A DNA stretch of 64,000 nucleotides from Pseudomonas sp. stari2 (GTDB lineage: Bacteria > Pseudomonadota > Gammaproteobacteria > Pseudomonadales > Pseudomonadaceae). Every line of letters begins with the position of its first letter. Positions within the stretch are counted from its first letter, which is position 1. The notes beneath the pieces were generated by a model, which worked only from the letters and a program-made list of their open reading frames with translations, did no database searches and was not told the DNA's origin. The stretch is from positions 3,405,501-3,469,500 of the forward strand of contig NZ_CP099760.1 in assembly GCF_040760005.1 (NCBI RefSeq), in the 5' to 3' direction. The position numbers were made by a program, and so were the translations under genes. Below, one piece after another: positions 63,265 through 64,000 of this stretch.

Positions 63265-63537
63265 ATGAACAAAGGTTCAAGCAAGGTCACGTTCCCCAAT
63301 GCCTGCCAGCTGATGCGCTGGCATTTTCATCCCATGGGTTTCGAAGCCACGATGGACGCACCGGGCAGCATGATCGCCCGCCTGTTCGATCGGGCCAGCG
63401 GCGAAACCCTGATCGCCATTGCCGGCATTCCCTGTGCCACGGTAATGAACGCAGCGGATGTCGAACGAATAATCGAAGCCGTGGAGGATGAGCTTGAAGC
63501 TTTTGTTCCTCCAGAGTCCCTCAGGAGTTATGCCTAA
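63265..63537 (+). CDS. DUF1652 family protein
   Basis: A 90-residue cytoplasmic protein of the Pseudomonas-restricted DUF1652 type. MRWHFHPMGFEATMDAPGSM ... ARLFD followed by GETLIAIAGIPCATVMNAAD and RIIEAVEDELEAF fits the family. GAAGAAGG precedes the ATG at 63265; an in-frame ATG at 63202 would add 21 residues but has no clear ribosome site. Function is unknown in the family. It is followed by a strong terminator. Confidence 0.78.
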   Translation: MNKGSSKVTFPNACQLMRWHFHPMGFEATMDAPGSMIARLFDRASGETLIAIAGIPCATVMNAADVERIIEAVEDELEAFVPPESLRSYA

Positions 63538-63553
63538 CTTATTGATTAAAAAT

Positions 63554-63582
63554 AAAAAGCCCGCTGCGTGCGGGCTTTTTTG
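63554..63582. terminator. Intrinsic bidirectional terminator
   Basis: AAAAAGCCCGC, loop TGCGT, GCGGGCTTTTTT: a 6-bp GC stem extended by A-T pairs, with T runs on both strands. It lies between the DUF1652 gene and the convergent helicase gene, so it serves both. Confidence 0.9.
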
Positions 63583-63594
63583 TGGGCGATCGGT

Positions 63595-64000
63595 TCAGGC
63601 GGTTTTCTTTTCCGGCCGATGATCGATGAAGAACAGCTTCCCCTTGGCGACCCGATCGGACGCGCGCGGCATGTTCACTGCCTGGCCGTCCTGCGGCTCG
63701 ACGTACCAGTAGCAATGACTCACCGCCCGGGTGATGCCGACATAGGCCAGGCGCAGGATTTCGTCCTTCTGCGCGGTGTCATAAGGCTCGTTGTCGCCGG
63801 CCTTGCCCAGCCCGGCCATGCGGTAGACCTGATTTTTATACGGCGAACTGGTCAGGTACTGACAGTCACCGAGCAGGAACACCGCATCGGCCTGCAAGCC
63901 TTTGGCGCTGTGATAGGTCAGCTGCTTCAAGCGCCGGGACTCGTATGGCAAGCTCGAATCAACATTAACTATCGACATAATATGCTGTTCTATCAATAAC
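63595..64000 (-). CDS. UvrD/REP-type helicase, C-terminal part (5' end outside window)
   Basis: The last ~135 residues of a superfamily 1 helicase; the frame is still open at the right edge. LTYHSAKGLQADAVFLLG is helicase motif V of the UvrD family (H-x-x-K-G-L-x-x), and RLAYVGITRAVSHCYWY is motif VI with the arginine finger. The tail EKKTA is short. The full protein probably exceeds 450 residues. It is convergent with DUF1652. Confidence 0.85.
   Translation of the reverse strand, partial: LLIEQHIMSIVNVDSSLPYESRRLKQLTYHSAKGLQADAVFLLGDCQYLTSSPYKNQVYRMAGLGKAGDNEPYDTAQKDEILRLAYVGITRAVSHCYWYVEPQDGQAVNMPRASDRVAKGKLFFIDHRPEKKTA

Overview
The window is high-GC chromosomal DNA from a Pseudomonas of the fluorescens group. 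The supporting evidence is the alkaline protease / type I secretion / polyurethanase locus, OprB- and OprD-type porins, a PQQ glucose dehydrogenase, a PRTase/Usp stress cluster with ANR-type boxes, a selenocysteine formate dehydrogenase island and a DUF1652 protein. I see no phage, insertion sequence, CRISPR array or rRNA. Both ends cut genes: an MFS transporter at the left and a UvrD-type helicase at the right.

Layout. 0-9.6 kb is a mixed accessory region: an MFS tail, a LysR regulator divergent from a 3-hydroxyisobutyrate-dehydrogenase-like enzyme, two decayed genes (a GNAT remnant and an MFS remnant), a membrane protein divergent from an AraC regulator, hchA coupled to a LuxR-type regulator, a beta-carbonic anhydrase, a thymidylate-kinase-like protein and a class V aminotransferase. 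9.9-13.7 kb holds periplasmic glucose oxidation (gcd) with its porin (oprB). 13.9-20.6 kb is a stress cluster: BON protein, cytochrome c, erythromycin-esterase-like protein, hydrolase, phosphoribosyltransferase, tandem Usp and a second PRPP synthetase. FNR/ANR-type boxes sit in all three of its promoter regions, which points to low-oxygen control. 20.7-22.0 kb is an OprD porin.

22.05-31.1 kb is a complete selenocysteine formate dehydrogenase module on the minus strand: fdoG (in-frame UGA plus SECIS), fdoH, fdoI, fdhE, selA, selB and the tRNA-Sec gene selC. Only selD is absent from the window. 31.3-35.3 kb has a PatB/MalY C-S lyase, an SDR, a cation/proton antiporter and a small protein. 35.3-41.2 kb is a minus-strand operon of a FAN1-type VRR-NUC nuclease, a DinG/XPD-like iron-sulfur helicase and a PAS-PAS hybrid histidine kinase.

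42.2-58.8 kb is the extracellular enzyme locus, all on the minus strand: aprA, inh, aprD, aprE, aprF, two tandem subtilase autotransporters and two RTX lipases of the PueB/PueA type. AprDEF should export AprA and both lipases. 59.2-63.0 kb is a polyamine-like group (periplasmic binding protein, cupin, PuuB-like oxidase, AraC regulator with an NTF2-like sensor domain), followed by a DUF1652 protein and the helicase tail.

The most interesting system is the 13.9-20.6 kb cluster. It pairs a PRPP synthetase with a PRTase and two hydrolase-like enzymes of unknown substrate under apparent oxygen control, and its composition resembles hypoxia-regulon proteins of mycobacteria.
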